DNA from: Pseudomonas sp. FEN
GTDB taxonomy: Bacteria; Pseudomonadota; Gammaproteobacteria; Pseudomonadales; Pseudomonadaceae
Direction: 5' to 3'
Assembly: GCF_904067045.1 (NCBI RefSeq)
Contig: NZ_CAJFDC010000033.1
Coordinates: 161,110-225,109, forward strand
Length of the DNA: 64,000 nucleotides
The notes below the pieces were generated by a model. It was not told where the DNA came from and did not search any database. It was given only the letters and a program-made list of their open reading frames with translations. This document shows positions 19,589-30,659 of the stretch, piece by piece; the stretch's first letter is position 1; each line of letters opens with the position of its first letter. Made by a program: the position numbers and the translations under genes.

Positions 19589-19611
19589 TTGGCGGGTCTC
19601 GGTTGGCGCAA

Positions 19612-19754
19612 CCCCTTGTGGCGAGTGGGCTTGCCCGCGCTGGGGCGCGAAGCGCCCCTGAAATCAGCAACTTCATTGTGTCAGGCGGAACGCAATCACA
19701 GGTTTTAGGGTTGCTTCGCGCCCCAGCGCGGGCAAGCCCACTCGCCACAAGGGG
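19612..19754. repeat. REPIN: two inverted REP sequences with a perfect 42-bp inverted repeat
   Basis: Arm 19612-19653 and arm 19713-19754 are exact reverse complements over 42 bp (CCCCTTGTGGCGAGTGGGC.. with ..AGCGCGGGCAAGCCC core), enclosing 59 bp. The GCGGGCAAGCCC core is the common fluorescent-Pseudomonas REP. No transposase is nearby; such elements are mobilised by RAYT proteins in trans. Confidence 0.92.
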
Positions 19755-19833
19755 TGACCTGCGGGCATTCAATTGCCTGACCGTTCAGTCACGGGTAAAG
19801 TGCCGCTCCCCCCGTTTCTACTGAGGTCATCCC

Positions 19834-20832
19834 ATGAGCCAGTCCTTTGATATTGCCGTGATCGGCGCCACCGGCACCGTCGGCGAGACCCTGGTGCAGA
19901 TCCTCGAAGAGCGTGATTTCCCGGTAGCCAACCTGCACCTGCTGGCCAGCAGCGAGTCGGCCGGGCACTCGGTGCCGTTCCGGGGCAAGAACGTGCGGGT
20001 GCGCGAAGTCGACGAATTCGACTTCGGCAAAGTCCAGCTGGTGTTCTTTGCCGCTGGCCCTGCGGTGACCGTCAGCTTTGCCCCTCGGGCCACGGCGGCG
20101 GGTTGCACGGTGATCGACTTGTCTGGCGCCTTGCCCGCGCCCCAGGTCGTGCCGGAGGCCAATCCCCAGGTGTTGGCAACCCTGGGCAAACCAGCGCAGG
20201 TCAGCAGTCCGAGCGCCGCCGCCACGGCGTTGGCGGTGGTTCTGGCGCCGCTCAGGGGCCTGGATATCCAGCGGGTCAATCTGACCGCTTGCCTGGCGGT
20301 ATCGAGCCAGGGCCGCGAGGCGGTGACTGAATTGGCCCGACAAACGGCGGAGTTATTGAATGTCCGTCCGCTGGAACCGCGTTTTTTCGATCGGCAGATG
20401 GCCTTCAATCTGCTGGCCCAGGTCGGTAAGGCGGACGCTCAAGGGCATGTTTCACTGGAAAAACGCCTGGTCAGTGAGCTTCGCGAGCTGCTTGCGGCAC
20501 CTTTGTTAAAAATTTCAGTGACTTGCATTCAAGCCCCGGTGTTTTTCGGCGATAGCTATAGTGTCTCTTTGCAAACTGCTGCCGCGGTTGATCTGGCCGC
20601 CGTCAACGCTACGCTGGAAACAGCGCCGGGAGTCGAGCTGGTGGAAGCCGGCGACTACCCGACGGCGGTGGGTGACGCCGTGGGTCAGGATGTGGTTTAT
20701 GTCGGACGGGTACGCGGTGGTGTGGACGATCCGTGCGAACTGAATCTGTGGCTGACAGTCGATAATGTACGCAAGGGGGCGGCATTGAACGCTGTGCAAC
20801 TGGCAGAGCTGTTGATAAAAGACCTGCTGTAA
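19834..20832 (+). CDS. Asd-family paralogue lacking the catalytic cysteine
   Basis: 332 aa with the full fold of aspartate-semialdehyde dehydrogenase: NADP-binding AVIGATGTVGETLVQIL (residues 8-24), FFAAGPAVTVSFAPRATAAG and IDLSGAL. At the position of the NCST active-site motif it reads SSPSAAATAL (residues 124-133), with alanine where Cys should be, and no other Cys lies near. The normal asd is immediately upstream. Comparable second asd-like genes stand in the same place in other pseudomonads, so this is a conserved, probably non-dehydrogenase protein and not a fresh mutation. Its role is unknown. Confidence 0.88.
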   Translation: MSQSFDIAVIGATGTVGETLVQILEERDFPVANLHLLASSESAGHSVPFRGKNVRVREVDEFDFGKVQLVFFAAGPAVTVSFAPRATAAGCTVIDLSGALPAPQVVPEANPQVLATLGKPAQVSSPSAAATALAVVLAPLRGLDIQRVNLTACLAVSSQGREAVTELARQTAELLNVRPLEPRFFDRQMAFNLLAQVGKADAQGHVSLEKRLVSELRELLAAPLLKISVTCIQAPVFFGDSYSVSLQTAAAVDLAAVNATLETAPGVELVEAGDYPTAVGDAVGQDVVYVGRVRGGVDDPCELNLWLTVDNVRKGAALNAVQLAELLIKDLL

Positions 20833-21040
20833 AAGATACTTGGCGGCAATTTGCAGAATGATTCTAGCCTGACGCTATGCTCAGGCTGGTTGCTGGAGGT
20901 GAACCTGTCCTCGGGCATTTGCAAGGGCGTCGGCTGAAACCGCGCGCTGCGGCGATGTTTTCAAGGGCGCGCACACTGCCGCAAGGCAGGCGACACCACC
21001 TTCTCGCTAGCCGAGGAATGCACAAACAAAGGAAGAGGCT

Positions 21041-23608
21041 ATGGTTCAAGTTCGCAAACTGGTGTTAGCAATAGCGGCCGCTTCGGCGCTGTCTTCCGGT
21101 ATGGCACACGCGCTTGGGCTGGGGGAAGTGACCCTCAAGTCAACTCTGAACCAGCCGTTGCTGGCGGAAATCGAATTGCAGGATGTCAGCGGCCTGAGCG
21201 CCTCGGACATCGTCCCGAGCCTGGCTTCACCCCAGGCCTTCGCTGACGCCGGGGTCAGTCGCCAGGATTTCCTCAGCGACCTGACCTTCACGCCGGTGAT
21301 CAACCCCAGCGGGCGCAGCGTGGTGCGTGTCACCTCGAGCAAGCCGTTGTCCGAAGCTTATGTGCGCTTCCTGGTACAGGTGCAGTGGCCGAACGGCCGA
21401 CTGATGCGCGACTACAGCGTGCTGCTCGATCCCTCGAAATACACCCCGGCGGCCGCTGCCGCCGCCAAGCCTGCCGCCGCTGCCGCGACTGCTCCCGCCG
21501 CGCCTGTCGCGGCGCTGACCGCGCCGACCAAGGCCAAGCAATACACCACCAGCCCCAACGATACCCTGTGGGACATCGCCTTGAAGGAGCGTAATGGCGC
21601 TTCCGTACAGCAGACCATGCTGGCGATCCAGGCATTGAACCCGGGGGCGTTCCTTGATGGCAACATCAACCGCCTGAAGACCGGCCAGGTGTTGCGTTTG
21701 CCCGACCGCGTGGAAAGCCGCGCATTGGCGCAGCCCAAGGCCATCGCCGAAGTGGCGGCGCAGAATGCCGCCTGGCGTTCGGGGCGGCGCTCGGTGCATG
21801 GCGGCAAGCAACAGATCGATGCCACTCGGCACAAGGGGACCGAAGGCGCGCCGGCCACGGTCGCCGGCAAGGACAACCTGAGCCTGGTGTCCGCCGAATC
21901 CGGCAAGAAACGCGGCAAGGGCGCCGTCGGTGACAGCAAGGCGTTGAACAACAAGCTGGCAGTGACCCAGGAAAGCCTGGACACCACCCGGCGTGACAAT
22001 GCCGAGCTGAAAAGCCGGATGGAAGACCTGCAAAGCCAGTTGGACAAGTTGCAGCGCCTGATTCAGTTGAAGAACGACCAGTTGGCCAAGTTGCAGGCCG
22101 AAGGCTCGAACGCCACGCCGGCGGCCGGGCAGCCGGCCAATGCCATGTCCGCGCAGTTGGCGGCGAAACCGGAAGTCGCGCCAGCCCCTGTTGCTCCGGT
22201 GGCGGAGGTGGTCAAACCGGCGGCGGTTGAAACACCGATCCAGCCGGATACCAGCGTGCCGCAGGAGCGCAAGCTCGACGACCTGCTGTCCAGCCCGATT
22301 CTGATGGGCTTGCTGGCCGGTTCCGTGGTGCTGGTGTTCCTCCTGCTCCTGCTGCTCCTGGCGCGTCGCCGCAAGGCCAAGCAGGAAGCGGAAAAGCACC
22401 AGCGCATGGCTCGGGCGTTGTCGGAGGAAAGCGGCTTTTCGGAAGAGCTTGATCTGCCTGAAAGCAGTTTCGAGGGCCTGGAGGTCCCTCCGCCCAGCGT
22501 AAAGCTGGCACCCGCTCCGGCCCCGGTCCCGGCCGCTGAGCGTCCTGTCGATGTTCTGGACCAGGCTAACCTGCATATCCAGCGTGGTCACCTGAACCAG
22601 GCGGCCGGTGTGCTGGAAGAGGCGGTGAAGTTCGAGCCGCAGCGTACCGACCTGCGCCTGAAGCTGATGGAGGTCTACGGCCAGCAGGGCGATCGCGATG
22701 CGTTCATCGCCCAGGAGCTGCAATTGCCGGCCGGCCAGCATCAGGCCGAGGTCGAGCAGCTCAAAAGCCGCTTTCCGTCGATGATCGCCGTTGCCGCGGT
22801 GGCGGGACTGGGGGCGGCGGCCGTGGCGGCCGAACTGAGTGAGGATTACGTCAAGGAGTTGTTGGCCGACGAACCGCCGGCTCCAGCTCCAGCGCCTGCC
22901 CCGGTTGCGCCGCAGGCGCCCGCGGCGGCGGATGATCTCTTCGATAACGATTTCGATCTGAGCCTGGATGATCTCGAGGCGGCCTCGCCGACGCTGGTTG
23001 CGCCGGCCGCGGTGGATCTGGATGACTTGCAGCTGGATGACGACCTGAGTTTCGAGTCGGTCCTGGAGCAGCAAAAACCGGCGAAACCGGCCCTGGACGA
23101 CCTGGCGGATTTCGACCTGGACCTGGGTGGGGAGGCGCCGCTGTCCACTTCGGCGGACGAGGACTTCCTGCTGAGCCTGACCGAAGACCTGAAGGATTCC
23201 GACGCCGAGGTGCCGACCCTGGCGGCTGGCGGCCTGGATGATCTGGATGACCTGGATCTGCCGGCGGATTTCGACCTGTCCCTGGCGGACGATCTGGCGG
23301 CGCCTACCGGGCCCAATGCGTTCACCGACGAGCTGGATGATGTCAACGCCGAGCTGGATCGTCTGTCCCAAAGCCTGGAGCAACCGCCGCTCGCGACGCC
23401 GAGCCTGGCGGCCGACGCGTTGCCCGAAGACGAGTCGTTCGACTTCCTGTCGGGGACCGATGAGGCGGCCACCAAGCTTGACCTGGCTCAGGCCTATATG
23501 GACATGGACGATAGCGATGGGGCGCGGGATATTCTCGCCGAGGTGCTGAACGAAGGCAGCGAGGCGCAGAAGAACGAAGCGCGGGAAATGCTCAAGCGTC
23601 TGGCCTGA
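21041..23608 (+). CDS. fimV: FimV/HubP-family polar hub protein
   Basis: 855 aa inner-membrane protein that organises the cell pole, type IV pili and c-di-GMP/cAMP signalling in pseudomonads. A signal peptide (1-25) is followed by the FimV N-terminal domain (LGLGEVTLKSTLNQPLLAEIEL), a LysM peptidoglycan-binding domain at about 175-225 (YTTSPNDTLWDIALKE), a coiled coil at about 310-355, and one TM segment at about 418-440. After that comes a long acidic cytoplasmic region rich in DDLDDL repeats, with TPR-like helices around 505-560. The C-terminal FimV box (KLDLAQAYMDMDDSDGARDI) ends the protein. AAGGAAGAGG precedes the ATG. Confidence 0.95.
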   Translation: MVQVRKLVLAIAAASALSSGMAHALGLGEVTLKSTLNQPLLAEIELQDVSGLSASDIVPSLASPQAFADAGVSRQDFLSDLTFTPVINPSGRSVVRVTSSKPLSEAYVRFLVQVQWPNGRLMRDYSVLLDPSKYTPAAAAAAKPAAAAATAPAAPVAALTAPTKAKQYTTSPNDTLWDIALKERNGASVQQTMLAIQALNPGAFLDGNINRLKTGQVLRLPDRVESRALAQPKAIAEVAAQNAAWRSGRRSVHGGKQQIDATRHKGTEGAPATVAGKDNLSLVSAESGKKRGKGAVGDSKALNNKLAVTQESLDTTRRDNAELKSRMEDLQSQLDKLQRLIQLKNDQLAKLQAEGSNATPAAGQPANAMSAQLAAKPEVAPAPVAPVAEVVKPAAVETPIQPDTSVPQERKLDDLLSSPILMGLLAGSVVLVFLLLLLLLARRRKAKQEAEKHQRMARALSEESGFSEELDLPESSFEGLEVPPPSVKLAPAPAPVPAAERPVDVLDQANLHIQRGHLNQAAGVLEEAVKFEPQRTDLRLKLMEVYGQQGDRDAFIAQELQLPAGQHQAEVEQLKSRFPSMIAVAAVAGLGAAAVAAELSEDYVKELLADEPPAPAPAPAPVAPQAPAAADDLFDNDFDLSLDDLEAASPTLVAPAAVDLDDLQLDDDLSFESVLEQQKPAKPALDDLADFDLDLGGEAPLSTSADEDFLLSLTEDLKDSDAEVPTLAAGGLDDLDDLDLPADFDLSLADDLAAPTGPNAFTDELDDVNAELDRLSQSLEQPPLATPSLAADALPEDESFDFLSGTDEAATKLDLAQAYMDMDDSDGARDILAEVLNEGSEAQKNEAREMLKRLA

Positions 23609-23617
23609 TCGATGTTT

Positions 23618-23656
23618 CAACGACAACGGCAGCCCGAGGGCTGCCGTTGTCGTTCA
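23618..23656. terminator. Long hairpin after fimV, probable terminator
   Basis: AACGACAACGGCAGCCC-GA-GGGCTGCCGTTGTCGTT: a 17-bp perfect stem directly after the fimV stop. No long T-run follows, so it could also act by stabilising the 3' end. Confidence 0.6.
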
Positions 23657-23827
23657 TGGGGCTCGCGTATTCATGCATTGGCACGGCAAACCACACAATA
23701 TCCGTCCGTGGGCGAACTAAAAGTCCCGCGCGCATGGCGTCTGTGGCGGCTGGCCTTATAATGCCCGCCTTTGCGCAAACCAGCAGGCTGTGAGTTCTTG
23801 GCAAATATAGATAACCCGGCCGCCGAA

Positions 23828-24652
23828 ATGGCGGCCGACGGCTTTTTCCGGATCGCCCTCGGCGTTGAGTACAAGGGTTCCCGCTATCGCGGCTGGCAGC
23901 GTCAGGCATCCGGTGTGCCGACGGTGCAACAGACCCTGGAAGAGGCACTGTCGAAAGTGGCGGATTCGCCGGTTTCCCTGATGTGCGCTGGACGCACCGA
24001 TGCCGGCGTGCATGCCTGTGGCCAGGTGGTGCACTTCGATACCCGCGCCGAGCGCTCGCTGAAGGCCTGGGTCATGGGCGCCAATATCAACCTGCCCCAT
24101 GACGTCAGCGTCAGTTGGGCGCAGGTGATGCCGGCGCATTTCCATGCGCGCTTCAAGGCCATCGCCCGGCGTTACCGCTACGTGATCTACAACGACCAGA
24201 TCCGCCCGGCCCACCTCAACGAAGAAATCACCTGGAACCATCGCCCGCTGGACGTGGAGCGCATGGCCGAGGCCGCCGGTCATCTGATCGGCACCCATGA
24301 CTTCAGCGCTTTCCGTGCCGGCCAGTGCCAGGCCAAGTCGCCGATCAAGCAAGTGCATCACCTGCGGGTCAGCCGCCACGGCAAGATGATCGTCATCGAT
24401 ATCCGTGCCGGGGCCTTCCTGCATCACATGGTGCGCAATATCGCCGGGGTGCTGATGACCATCGGTGCCGGCGAACGACCGGTGGAGTGGGCCAGGGAAG
24501 TCCTGGAGAGTCGGATCCGCCGTACCGGCGGCGTCACCGCGCATCCGTTCGGCCTGTATCTGGTGCAGGTGGAGTACCGCGACGAGTTCGCGCTGCCGGA
24601 ACGCTACATCGGGCCGCATTTTCTCACGGGTTTCTCGGAACTTGACGGCTGA
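23828..24652 (+). CDS. truA: tRNA pseudouridine(38-40) synthase
   Basis: 274 aa from the ATG at 23828; the frame is open back to a TTG at 23771 and another TTG at 23798 lies after GTGAG, so the protein may be 10-19 residues longer. The catalytic Asp is in CAGRTDAGVHACGQVVHFD (about residue 58), with YKGSRYRGWQRQ at the N-terminus and FLHHMVRNIAGVLMTIG near residue 200. It modifies positions 38-40 of the anticodon arm of many tRNAs. It is followed by trpF after 65 bp. Confidence 0.94.
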   Translation: MAADGFFRIALGVEYKGSRYRGWQRQASGVPTVQQTLEEALSKVADSPVSLMCAGRTDAGVHACGQVVHFDTRAERSLKAWVMGANINLPHDVSVSWAQVMPAHFHARFKAIARRYRYVIYNDQIRPAHLNEEITWNHRPLDVERMAEAAGHLIGTHDFSAFRAGQCQAKSPIKQVHHLRVSRHGKMIVIDIRAGAFLHHMVRNIAGVLMTIGAGERPVEWAREVLESRIRRTGGVTAHPFGLYLVQVEYRDEFALPERYIGPHFLTGFSELDG

Positions 24653-24717
24653 CGCCCGGAAAAGCATTTGCTACCATCCGGGACTTTCTCGGAAAAACAC
24701 TTGGGGTTTTTTACGAC

Positions 24718-25350
24718 ATGTCTGCCGTTCGCAGCAAAATTTGCGGGATTACCCGCATTGAAGATGCGTTGGCCGCCGTCGAAGCCGGGGCCGATGCCAT
24801 TGGCTTTGTGTTCTATGCCAAAAGCCCGCGGGCGGTGACGTTCCAGCAGGCGCGGACGATTATCGCCGCCTTGCCGCCGTTCGTGACCACCGTTGGCCTG
24901 TTCGTCAATGCCAGTCGCTGCGAGCTGGGGGAAATTCTCGATGCGGTGCCGCTGGACCTGTTGCAGTTCCATGGCGATGAAACCCGCGAGCAATGCGAGG
25001 GGTACCACCGTCCATACATCAAGGCGTTGCGGGTCAAGGCCGGTGACGATATCGCCGCGGCCTGCAAGGCTTACCCGAGTGCCAGTGGCATCCTCCTCGA
25101 TACCTATGTGGAAGGTGTCCCCGGGGGAACCGGCGCCATGTTTGACTGGTCTCTGGTACCGCGGGGCCTGAGCAAGCCGATCATCCTGGCCGGCGGCCTG
25201 ACCGCCGACAACGTGGCCGAGGCCATTGCCCGGGTCAAGCCCTATGCCGTGGATGTCAGTGGCGGGGTGGAGCAGGCCAAGGGCATCAAGGATCGTACAA
25301 AGATCGAGGCGTTCATGCGGGCCGTACGCGGCTGCCGAGCGCCAATGTGA
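24718..25350 (+). CDS. trpF: Phosphoribosylanthranilate isomerase
   Basis: 210 aa TIM-barrel enzyme of tryptophan synthesis (PRA to CdRP). The catalytic Cys is in SKICGITRIEDA (residue 9 region) and the catalytic Asp in GILLDTYVEG (about residue 127); the phosphate-binding loops LAGGLTADNV and VDVSGGVE are present. As in other pseudomonads it is separated from the other trp genes and stands between truA and accD. Confidence 0.96.
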   Translation: MSAVRSKICGITRIEDALAAVEAGADAIGFVFYAKSPRAVTFQQARTIIAALPPFVTTVGLFVNASRCELGEILDAVPLDLLQFHGDETREQCEGYHRPYIKALRVKAGDDIAAACKAYPSASGILLDTYVEGVPGGTGAMFDWSLVPRGLSKPIILAGGLTADNVAEAIARVKPYAVDVSGGVEQAKGIKDRTKIEAFMRAVRGCRAPM

Positions 25351-25444
25351 CGGCTGGCAGCCTGCCGCCGTCCATGCATACCGCCGCAGAAAACAGGCGG
25401 GCCCGGTTGTCCGACGGGCCGAAAACGAATTGGAGAAAGAAAGC

Positions 25445-26365
25445 ATGAGCAACTGGTTGGTAGACAAACTGATCCCTTCGATCATGCGTTCCGAGGTGAA
25501 GAAAAGCTCGGTGCCTGAAGGTCTGTGGCACAAGTGCCCATCGTGCGATGCGGTGCTCTATCGTCCGGAGCTGGAAAAGACCCTGGACGTCTGCCCCAAG
25601 TGCAACCATCACATGCGCATTGGTGCCCGTGCCCGTATCGATATCTTCCTGGATGCCGAAGGCCGCGTCGAGCTGGGCGCCGACCTGGAGCCGGTGGATC
25701 GTCTGAAGTTCCGCGACGGCAAGAAGTACAAGGACCGCCTGACCGCGGCCCAGAAGCAGACCGGTGAAAAAGATGCGCTGGTGTCCATGAGCGGTACCCT
25801 GCTGGGCATGCCGGTGGTGGTGTCCGCGTTCGAATTTTCGTTCATGGGCGGTTCCATGGGGGCCATCGTCGGCGAGCGCTTCGTGCGTGCCGCCAACTAC
25901 GCCCTGGAAAACCGTTGCCCGATGATCTGCTTCTCCGCTTCCGGTGGCGCGCGGATGCAGGAAGCGCTGATTTCCCTGATGCAGATGGCCAAGACCTCGG
26001 CGGTGCTGGCGCGTTTGCGTGAAGAAGGCCTGCCGTTCATCTCGGTACTGACCGACCCGGTCTACGGTGGCGTTTCCGCCAGCCTGGCGATGCTCGGCGA
26101 TGTGATCGTCGGCGAACCCAAGGCGCTGATCGGCTTTGCCGGCCCGCGGGTGATCGAGCAGACCGTGCGCGAGAAACTGCCTGAAGGCTTCCAGCGCAGC
26201 GAATTCCTGCTGGAACACGGCGCCATCGACATGATCATCGCCCGCCAGGAGCTGCGGCCACGCCTGGGTAACCTGCTGGCGCAGATGATGGGCCTGCCGA
26301 CACCCGAATACCTCGCCATCCCGGTTGAACCGATCATCGTCCCGCCGGTGCCTGCAAGCCTATGA
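25445..26365 (+). CDS. accD: Acetyl-CoA carboxylase, carboxyltransferase beta subunit
   Basis: 306 aa. The N-terminal four-Cys zinc ribbon (CPSCDAVLY..CPKCNHHM, residues about 29-53) and crotonase-type core with SFMGGSMGAIVGERFVRA and FSASGGARMQEA identify AccD, which works with AccA to transfer carboxyl from biotin to acetyl-CoA. The open frame extends upstream to 25226 but the ATG at 25445 is preceded by GGAGAAAGAAAGC and gives the standard MSNWLVDKL start. Its TGA overlaps the folC ATG (ATGA). Confidence 0.96.
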   Translation: MSNWLVDKLIPSIMRSEVKKSSVPEGLWHKCPSCDAVLYRPELEKTLDVCPKCNHHMRIGARARIDIFLDAEGRVELGADLEPVDRLKFRDGKKYKDRLTAAQKQTGEKDALVSMSGTLLGMPVVVSAFEFSFMGGSMGAIVGERFVRAANYALENRCPMICFSASGGARMQEALISLMQMAKTSAVLARLREEGLPFISVLTDPVYGGVSASLAMLGDVIVGEPKALIGFAGPRVIEQTVREKLPEGFQRSEFLLEHGAIDMIIARQELRPRLGNLLAQMMGLPTPEYLAIPVEPIIVPPVPASL

Positions 26366-27669
26366 CCGAACGTACCCTGGGCGAGTGGCTCGCCTACCTG
26401 GAGCAATTGCACCCATCGGCCATCGACATGGGGCTGGAGCGCTCGCAAGAGGTAGCGAACCGCATGGGGCTGGGCAAGCCGGCGCCCCGGGTAGTGACCG
26501 TGACCGGCACCAACGGCAAGGGCTCGACCTGTGCCTTTGTTGCCGCGTTGCTGCAAGCGCAGGGGCTCAAGGTCGGCGTCTATAGCTCGCCGCACCTGCT
26601 GCGCTACAACGAGCGCGTGCAGATCAATGGTGTCGAGGCGACGGACGCGCAGCTGTGCGCAGCCTTCGTCGCGCTCGATGCCGGGCGCGGCGAGACTTCC
26701 CTGACCTATTTCGAGATGGGCACCCTGGCCGCGCTCTGGCTGTTCGAGCGCGCGGGCCTGGATGTCGTGGTGCTGGAAGTCGGTCTGGGCGGTCGCCTGG
26801 ACACGGTCAATGTGGTGGATGCCGACCTTGCCCTGGTGACCAGTGTCGGAGTGGATCATGCCGAGTACCTGGGTAATACCCGTGAGTCGGTTGCGTTCGA
26901 AAAGGCCGGGATCTTCCGCCAGGGCAAACCGGCCCTGTGTGGCGACCTGAACCCGCCACAACCGCTGCTGGACAAGGCTCGCGCGTTGGGGTGTCCGTTC
27001 TTCCTGCGCGGTCGGGACTTTGATCTCGGCATCACCGAGATGAACTGGCAGTGGCGTGGTGTCGACCGTCAGGGCCGGGTGGTCGAACTGCACGATCTGC
27101 CGCTGCTTGACCTGCCCATGGAAAACGCCGCCCTGGCGCTACAGGCCTACCTGCTGATGGACCTGCCATGGCAGCCGGAGCGTATTGCCCAGGCGTTGCA
27201 AGCTACCCGTATCGTCGGTCGACTGGATCGGCGCAAACTGACCTGGCAAGGCAAGTCGCTCAGTCTGATGCTGGATGTCGGGCACAATCCCCATGCCGCC
27301 GACTATCTGGCCGAACGCTTGGCGCACAGCCCCTTGAAGGGGCGGCGCCTGGCGGTATTCGGGCTGTTGTCGGACAAGGATCTCGAGGGTGTGGTTGCGC
27401 CCCTCCAGCGACATATTCAGCATTGGGCGGTCACTCCGTTGCAGACGCCGCGCAGTCGTCCCGCCGCCGATCTGCAGGTTGCCTTGACGGCGCTTGGAGC
27501 ACGGGTGAATGTGTATGACAGTGTCGTCGCGGCGTTGGAAGGGCAGTGCGCCCAGGCCACGGCGGATGACGAGATTCTGCTGTTCGGATCGTTTTTTTGT
27601 GTTGCCGAGGCGCTGGAGTGGCTGACCCGGCGCGCCACGGAGGAGGCTGCCAATGGCAATGCTGGATAA
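26362..27669 (+). CDS. folC: Bifunctional dihydrofolate/folylpolyglutamate synthase
   Basis: 435 aa Mur-ligase-family enzyme adding glutamate to dihydropteroate and folates. P-loop TVTGTNGKGSTCAFV at about residues 46-60; the SSPHLLRYNERVQING folate-binding loop; LEVGLGGRLDTVN; and DVGHNPHAADYLA in the C-terminal domain. It starts within the accD stop codon (4-bp overlap), and the downstream SPOR gene starts 17 bp before its end, so the three are translationally coupled. Confidence 0.95.
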   Translation: MTERTLGEWLAYLEQLHPSAIDMGLERSQEVANRMGLGKPAPRVVTVTGTNGKGSTCAFVAALLQAQGLKVGVYSSPHLLRYNERVQINGVEATDAQLCAAFVALDAGRGETSLTYFEMGTLAALWLFERAGLDVVVLEVGLGGRLDTVNVVDADLALVTSVGVDHAEYLGNTRESVAFEKAGIFRQGKPALCGDLNPPQPLLDKARALGCPFFLRGRDFDLGITEMNWQWRGVDRQGRVVELHDLPLLDLPMENAALALQAYLLMDLPWQPERIAQALQATRIVGRLDRRKLTWQGKSLSLMLDVGHNPHAADYLAERLAHSPLKGRRLAVFGLLSDKDLEGVVAPLQRHIQHWAVTPLQTPRSRPAADLQVALTALGARVNVYDSVVAALEGQCAQATADDEILLFGSFFCVAEALEWLTRRATEEAANGNAG

Positions 27670-28306
27670 AACCTACAAGCAACGGATGGTCGGTGCGCTG
27701 GTGCTGGTGGCGCTGGCGGTGATTTTCCTGCCGATGCTGTTTTCCCGTCAGGATGAGCAGCGCCAGGTGCGTGTCGATGCGCCGACGCCGCCCCAGGCTG
27801 CGGCGTTGCCGCAGGTCAAGGTCGAAGCGGTGCCCGTTCCCGAGCCGCAATCGCTGCCCCAGGAGCCGGTTCCAAGTGATGACGAGATCACTGATACCCC
27901 GGTGCCTGTCGCACCGGCGGCGGCACCCGCGGCCAAGCCGGCTGCGGCGGTCAAGCCCGCGCCGGCCGCCAAGCCTGCCGCCGCGCCGACGCAAACCCCG
28001 GCCCAGGTGGTCGCGGTAGTACCGTCCAAGCTCGATACCACGCAAAATCGCGTGGATCCCAACGGCTTGCCGATCAGTTGGTCGGTGCAACTGGCCAGCC
28101 TGTCCAGTCGCGACAGCGCCGAAAGTCTGCAAAAGACCCTGCGCAGCCAGGGTTACAACGCCTATATTCGTACCGCCGATGGCAAGAACCGGGTATTTGT
28201 CGGCCCACTGATCGAGCGTGCCGAGGCCGATCGGCTGCGTGACCTGCTGGGTCGTCAGCAGAATCTGAAGGGTTTTGTCGTGCGTTTCCAGCCAGAACGC
28301 GGTTAA
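27653..28306 (+). CDS. SPOR-domain cell-division protein (DedD-like)
   Basis: 217 aa. Short cytoplasmic start, one TM helix at about residues 11-29 (MVGALVLVALAVIFLPMLF), a Pro/Ala/Lys-rich periplasmic linker (about 35-125) and a C-terminal SPOR domain (about 140-215, WSVQLASLSSRDSAESLQKTL.. and FVGPLIERAEAD) that binds denuded glycan at the septum. Position between folC and cvpA is that of dedD in gamma-proteobacteria. ATGs at 27653 and 27659 are both possible; GGAGG lies upstream. Confidence 0.9.
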   Translation: MAMLDKTYKQRMVGALVLVALAVIFLPMLFSRQDEQRQVRVDAPTPPQAAALPQVKVEAVPVPEPQSLPQEPVPSDDEITDTPVPVAPAAAPAAKPAAAVKPAPAAKPAAAPTQTPAQVVAVVPSKLDTTQNRVDPNGLPISWSVQLASLSSRDSAESLQKTLRSQGYNAYIRTADGKNRVFVGPLIERAEADRLRDLLGRQQNLKGFVVRFQPERG

Positions 28307-28402
28307 GCACGCGGCTTTGTATCGAAATGCTCTGACAATCGCCTTACCAGTGGGGCGGCGCTCTGCTAAAATGCGCCGCCTTATCCGTCTGTAGGCTGCA
28401 CT

Positions 28403-28960
28403 GTGCCATTTACCTGGGTTGACTGGGCGATTATCGCGGTAATCGTCGTTTCTGCGTTGATCAGCTTGAGCCGTGGTTTCGTCAAGGAAGCCCTGTCCCT
28501 GCTCACCTGGATCATTGCCGGCGTGGTCGCCTGGATGTTTGGTGGCTCGTTGTCGGTGTACCTGACCGACTATGTCCAGACACCTTCGGCACGCGTGATC
28601 GCGGGCTGTGCAATCATGTTCGTCGCTACCCTGCTGGTGGGCGCCATGATCAACTATCTTATCGGCGAACTGATTCGCGTCACCGGCCTGTCCGGGACCG
28701 ATCGCTTCCTGGGCATGGCCTTCGGCGCCGCGCGCGGCGCGCTGCTGGTGGTGGTGGCCGTCGGGCTGCTGAGCCTGGGACCGGTCCAGCAGGATTCGTG
28801 GTGGCAGGGTTCTCAGCTCGTGCCAAAATTTCTATTGGTCGCCGACTGGTCCAAGAACCTCATCCTGGGGTGGAGCAGTCAGTGGCTCGCCAGCGGAATC
28901 AGCGTACCCGCTGACCTTCCGTTCAAGGAACATCTCTTGCCGGGCAAAGCGCCGCAGTAA
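28403..28960 (+). CDS. cvpA: CvpA-family membrane protein
   Basis: 185 aa with four hydrophobic helices; the CvpA signature begins WVDWAIIAVIVVSALISLSRGFVKEALSL, and GLSGTDRFLGMAFGAARGALLVV is the conserved loop and helix. The start is a GTG at 28403. The function is still poorly defined in the family (colicin V export, bile and envelope homeostasis). It is conserved directly upstream of purF, with 41 bp between. Confidence 0.92.
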   Translation: MPFTWVDWAIIAVIVVSALISLSRGFVKEALSLLTWIIAGVVAWMFGGSLSVYLTDYVQTPSARVIAGCAIMFVATLLVGAMINYLIGELIRVTGLSGTDRFLGMAFGAARGALLVVVAVGLLSLGPVQQDSWWQGSQLVPKFLLVADWSKNLILGWSSQWLASGISVPADLPFKEHLLPGKAPQ

Positions 28961-29001
28961 GTGTTGTTCAGTTCAGATTCATTAAGTAGGGGTTGCGTCG
29001 C

Positions 29002-30507
<1,506 letters not shown>

Positions 30508-30566
30508 GTAAAAACCGGCTTTGAGGTGTGGCCGCGGTCCTGAAAACACCGTGAGTCCTGTTGGAA

Positions 30567-30659
30567 CCGGGCTTGTGTGGGAGCGGAGCGTGCCCGCGAA
30601 GGGGCCCTTGAGGTCGCTAAAAGCTTCGCGGGCAAGCTCCGCTCCCACATAAGCCCGGC
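30567..30659. repeat. REPIN between purF and metZ
   Basis: CCGGGCTTGTGTGGGAGCGG.. faces ..CCGCTCCCACATAAGCCCGG with the GCGGGCAAGCTCCGC core on the right arm. The arms are about 35 nt, imperfect at two or three positions. Confidence 0.85.

Noticed and set aside
21227..23626. 799-codon minus-strand frame
   Set aside because: Shadow of fimV created by high third-position GC; low-complexity Arg/Gln product.
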